Below are positions 6,240 through 7,855 of a DNA stretch of 7,855 nucleotides, in pieces; positions within the stretch are counted from its first letter, which is position 1; the number at the start of each line of letters is the position of its first letter. Source of the DNA: Chitinophaga pinensis (GTDB lineage Bacteria; Bacteroidota; Bacteroidia; Flavobacteriales_D; Crocinitomicaceae); the NCBI GenBank assembly GCA_945870115.1, contig CAMBRH010000158.1, forward strand, positions 1-7,855, read 5' to 3'. The position numbers and the translations under genes are program-made. Under the pieces are notes generated by a model that was not told the DNA's origin, did no database searches, and worked only from the letters and a program-made list of their open reading frames with translations.

Positions 6240-7855
6240 ATGAAAGGAAAAATTACATTAAAAAAGGCGCTCATTTTGGGGATGTTTTTAGGCATTCAAC
6301 AATTTAGCTTTGGACAAACATTTTTTACAGAAGATTTCGAAGGAAATTTAGATGTAGCGACTGGTTTACCAATTGGATGGACCGAAACTGGACTGTCAAC
6401 AGATGGCATCTATTCAGTTGGAACAGATGCTGAAGCAAATGCGGGTGGATTTTTCCCTGCACCAGCTCATACCTTATTTGCCATGACAAATGATGACGTT
6501 TGTGATTGTGATAAATCAGCAGATCGTTTAATTTTGCCAGTTCAAGATTTATCAACTTATGCAGGAACCTTGAAAATGTTTTATTCAACTGTTTCTGACA
6601 ATCAATATACTGATATTTTTACAATTGAAGTTAGTACCGATGGTGGAACAACTTGGACAAATGTTCAAACTATCGCTACAACAAACACAACTTTTGAGTG
6701 GCAGGATTTGAACATTAATCTTTCTGCTTACCTAGGAATGTCTAACGTGATGATTTCATTTTTGTATAACGACAATGCAGCTTGGGGTTCAGGAATGGCA
6801 ATTGATGATGTTTCTTTGGCAATAGTTATTCCAGAAACACAAATTGCAATTCAAAGTTTGTTAGCTCATCCATATTCAATTATGCCTTTGAGTCAAAACC
6901 CTTCAATCGATGTATCAGTAAATATTATTAACAATGGTGATTTGGATATACCAAATTATGATGTTATTTCAAATGTATATTTAAGTACGGATTTAGTTAA
7001 TCCAGTTCAAACTTATACATTCAATGGTACAAATTTAGTAATGGGGGCAAGTCAAACTGTTGCACAAGGAACCTATACTCCTTTAGCTGTAGGAGATTAT
7101 AGAATTGTTAATGAAGTAATTGCAGCAGGTGATGTTAATCTTACAAATAATATGATGTCAGACAGTATTACCATTTCAAATGCCGAATTTGCAAGAGATT
7201 TAGGAAATTTAGATGGCGGTCCATTAGGTGGTGGTGCTGGTACTGATTTAGTTTTAGGTCAGACATTTGACTTTACAAATAGAGTTAAATTAGATTCAGT
7301 ATTTTTTATTGTAGCCCCTACTGTTGTTGGTGGAACAATTTCAGTACAAGTTTCAAATGTTGTTGCAGGTTTTCCTGAGTTAACTCCAATTGGAATGAGT
7401 ATCGATTTACCAGTAGATCAAGCTATGGTTGATGAAGTTGCAGCTAATGGTTTATATTTTGTCCAAATTCCTATTACAGATGCAAATGGTCAAGCATTGA
7501 TGTTAGATCCAGGTACTTATTTCATCGGAATTCATGAAACTGCTGATGCAGATTTAATGGGTCTTCAACATGCAAGTGGAATTATTTCGCCAGCATCTTA
7601 TTTTGTTAGTTTAGATGGAGCTGCTTACCAAGATGTAGCAGTTGATTTTGGATTCGATGATAGAACTCCAATAATCAGAGCTTATGTTTACGAAGGTGTT
7701 TTCATTAATTCTTCAAGTGCTACAAACACAATTTGTGGAACAGGAACAATTGATTTATCTTCAACTGAAGCTTCAGGAAATCAGTGGTTTTTAGATGGTA
7801 ATGCACTTCCTGGTGAAACAAATCAAACATTAACAGTTTCTGCACCTGGTGATTA
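6240..7855 (+). CDS. Large secreted multidomain protein, N-terminal part (cut by window edge)
   Basis: 538 codons are visible with no stop. Residues 1-25 are a signal peptide (KKALILGMFLGIQQFSFG-Q). Residues about 27-196 form a choice-of-anchor J-like (cleaved-adhesin/MAM-like) domain: FFTEDFEG, LPIGWTE, DRLILPVQDLS, FTIEVSTDGGTTW, VMISFLYNDNAAWGSGMAIDDVSL. Residues about 198-314 look like a CARDB/Ig-like domain (PSIDVSVNIINNGDLDIPNYDV..., GDVNLTNNMMSDSITI). Residues about 316-490 are a beta-rich domain I cannot assign, with a Gly-rich stretch (LDGGPLGGGAG) and DPGTYFIGIHE. From about 494 an Ig-like module starts (TICGTGTIDLS, GNQWFLDGNALPGETNQTL). The make-up is typical of T9SS-exported surface proteins, so a C-terminal sorting domain is expected past the edge but is not seen. 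ATG 6240 has an A-rich upstream typical of the phylum. No TAnnTTTG lies in the 60-bp gap, so it may depend on the lipoprotein promoter. Confidence 0.85.
   Translation, partial: MKGKITLKKALILGMFLGIQQFSFGQTFFTEDFEGNLDVATGLPIGWTETGLSTDGIYSVGTDAEANAGGFFPAPAHTLFAMTNDDVCDCDKSADRLILPVQDLSTYAGTLKMFYSTVSDNQYTDIFTIEVSTDGGTTWTNVQTIATTNTTFEWQDLNINLSAYLGMSNVMISFLYNDNAAWGSGMAIDDVSLAIVIPETQIAIQSLLAHPYSIMPLSQNPSIDVSVNIINNGDLDIPNYDVISNVYLSTDLVNPVQTYTFNGTNLVMGASQTVAQGTYTPLAVGDYRIVNEVIAAGDVNLTNNMMSDSITISNAEFARDLGNLDGGPLGGGAGTDLVLGQTFDFTNRVKLDSVFFIVAPTVVGGTISVQVSNVVAGFPELTPIGMSIDLPVDQAMVDEVAANGLYFVQIPITDANGQALMLDPGTYFIGIHETADADLMGLQHASGIISPASYFVSLDGAAYQDVAVDFGFDDRTPIIRAYVYEGVFINSSSATNTICGTGTIDLSSTEASGNQWFLDGNALPGETNQTLTVSAPGD

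Noticed and set aside
6325..6588. Minus-strand open frame of 87 codons rich in His and Leu
   Set aside because: Antisense to the choice-of-anchor J-like domain of the gene starting at 6240, which has a signal peptide and recognisable motifs.
3019..7855. The two secreted proteins and the lipoprotein as one new secretion or defence system
   Set aside because: The units are separated by a strong terminator and an unrelated metal exporter; they share only features common to T9SS-type cargo proteins.

Overview
The window looks like chromosomal DNA of a marine or freshwater Flavobacteriia-type Bacteroidota. The evidence is the very AT-rich sequence with A-rich (not GGAGG) start-codon contexts, several close matches to the Bacteroidota -7 promoter element TAnnTTTG, a Bacteroidota-style LptD, and secreted proteins of the type IX secretion system (T9SS) kind, one with a recognisable T9SS C-terminal sorting domain.

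Layout. (1) 1-207, minus strand: the first 69 codons of a secreted N-acetylmuramoyl-L-alanine amidase, cut by the window edge just before its first catalytic His. (2) 245-2794, plus strand: lptD, the outer-membrane LPS translocon, divergent from the amidase; the two share a 37-bp gap and apparently overlapping promoters. (3) 2795-3018: non-coding AT-rich spacer with one perfect 10-bp hairpin and a promoter-like element. (4) 3019-4779: a secreted T9SS cargo protein in which one beta-rich domain appears inserted inside another; it is closed by a strong intrinsic terminator. (5) 4869-5864: a cation diffusion facilitator (CDF) metal exporter with a variant transmembrane metal site and a Cys-rich C-terminal extension; its promoter begins in the U-tract of the preceding terminator. 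(6) 5934-6179: a very small lipoprotein with a diverged tandem duplication. (7) 6240 to the right edge: the first 538 codons of a large secreted multidomain protein (signal peptide, choice-of-anchor J-like domain, CARDB/Ig-like domain, an unassigned domain, start of an Ig-like domain), still open at the edge.

How the genes relate. The amidase and LptD are both cell-envelope functions (peptidoglycan and LPS) and may be expressed from a shared divergent control region. The other genes look like independent transcription units, except that the small lipoprotein and the last gene may share a transcript, since I see no good promoter between them. Several promoters sit so close to the start codon that leaderless or nearly leaderless mRNAs are expected.

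I found no tRNA, rRNA, CRISPR array, insertion sequence, integrase, phage gene or defence locus. I do not see a clearly new multi-gene system; the most unusual items are the nested-domain T9SS protein and the altered CDF metal site.
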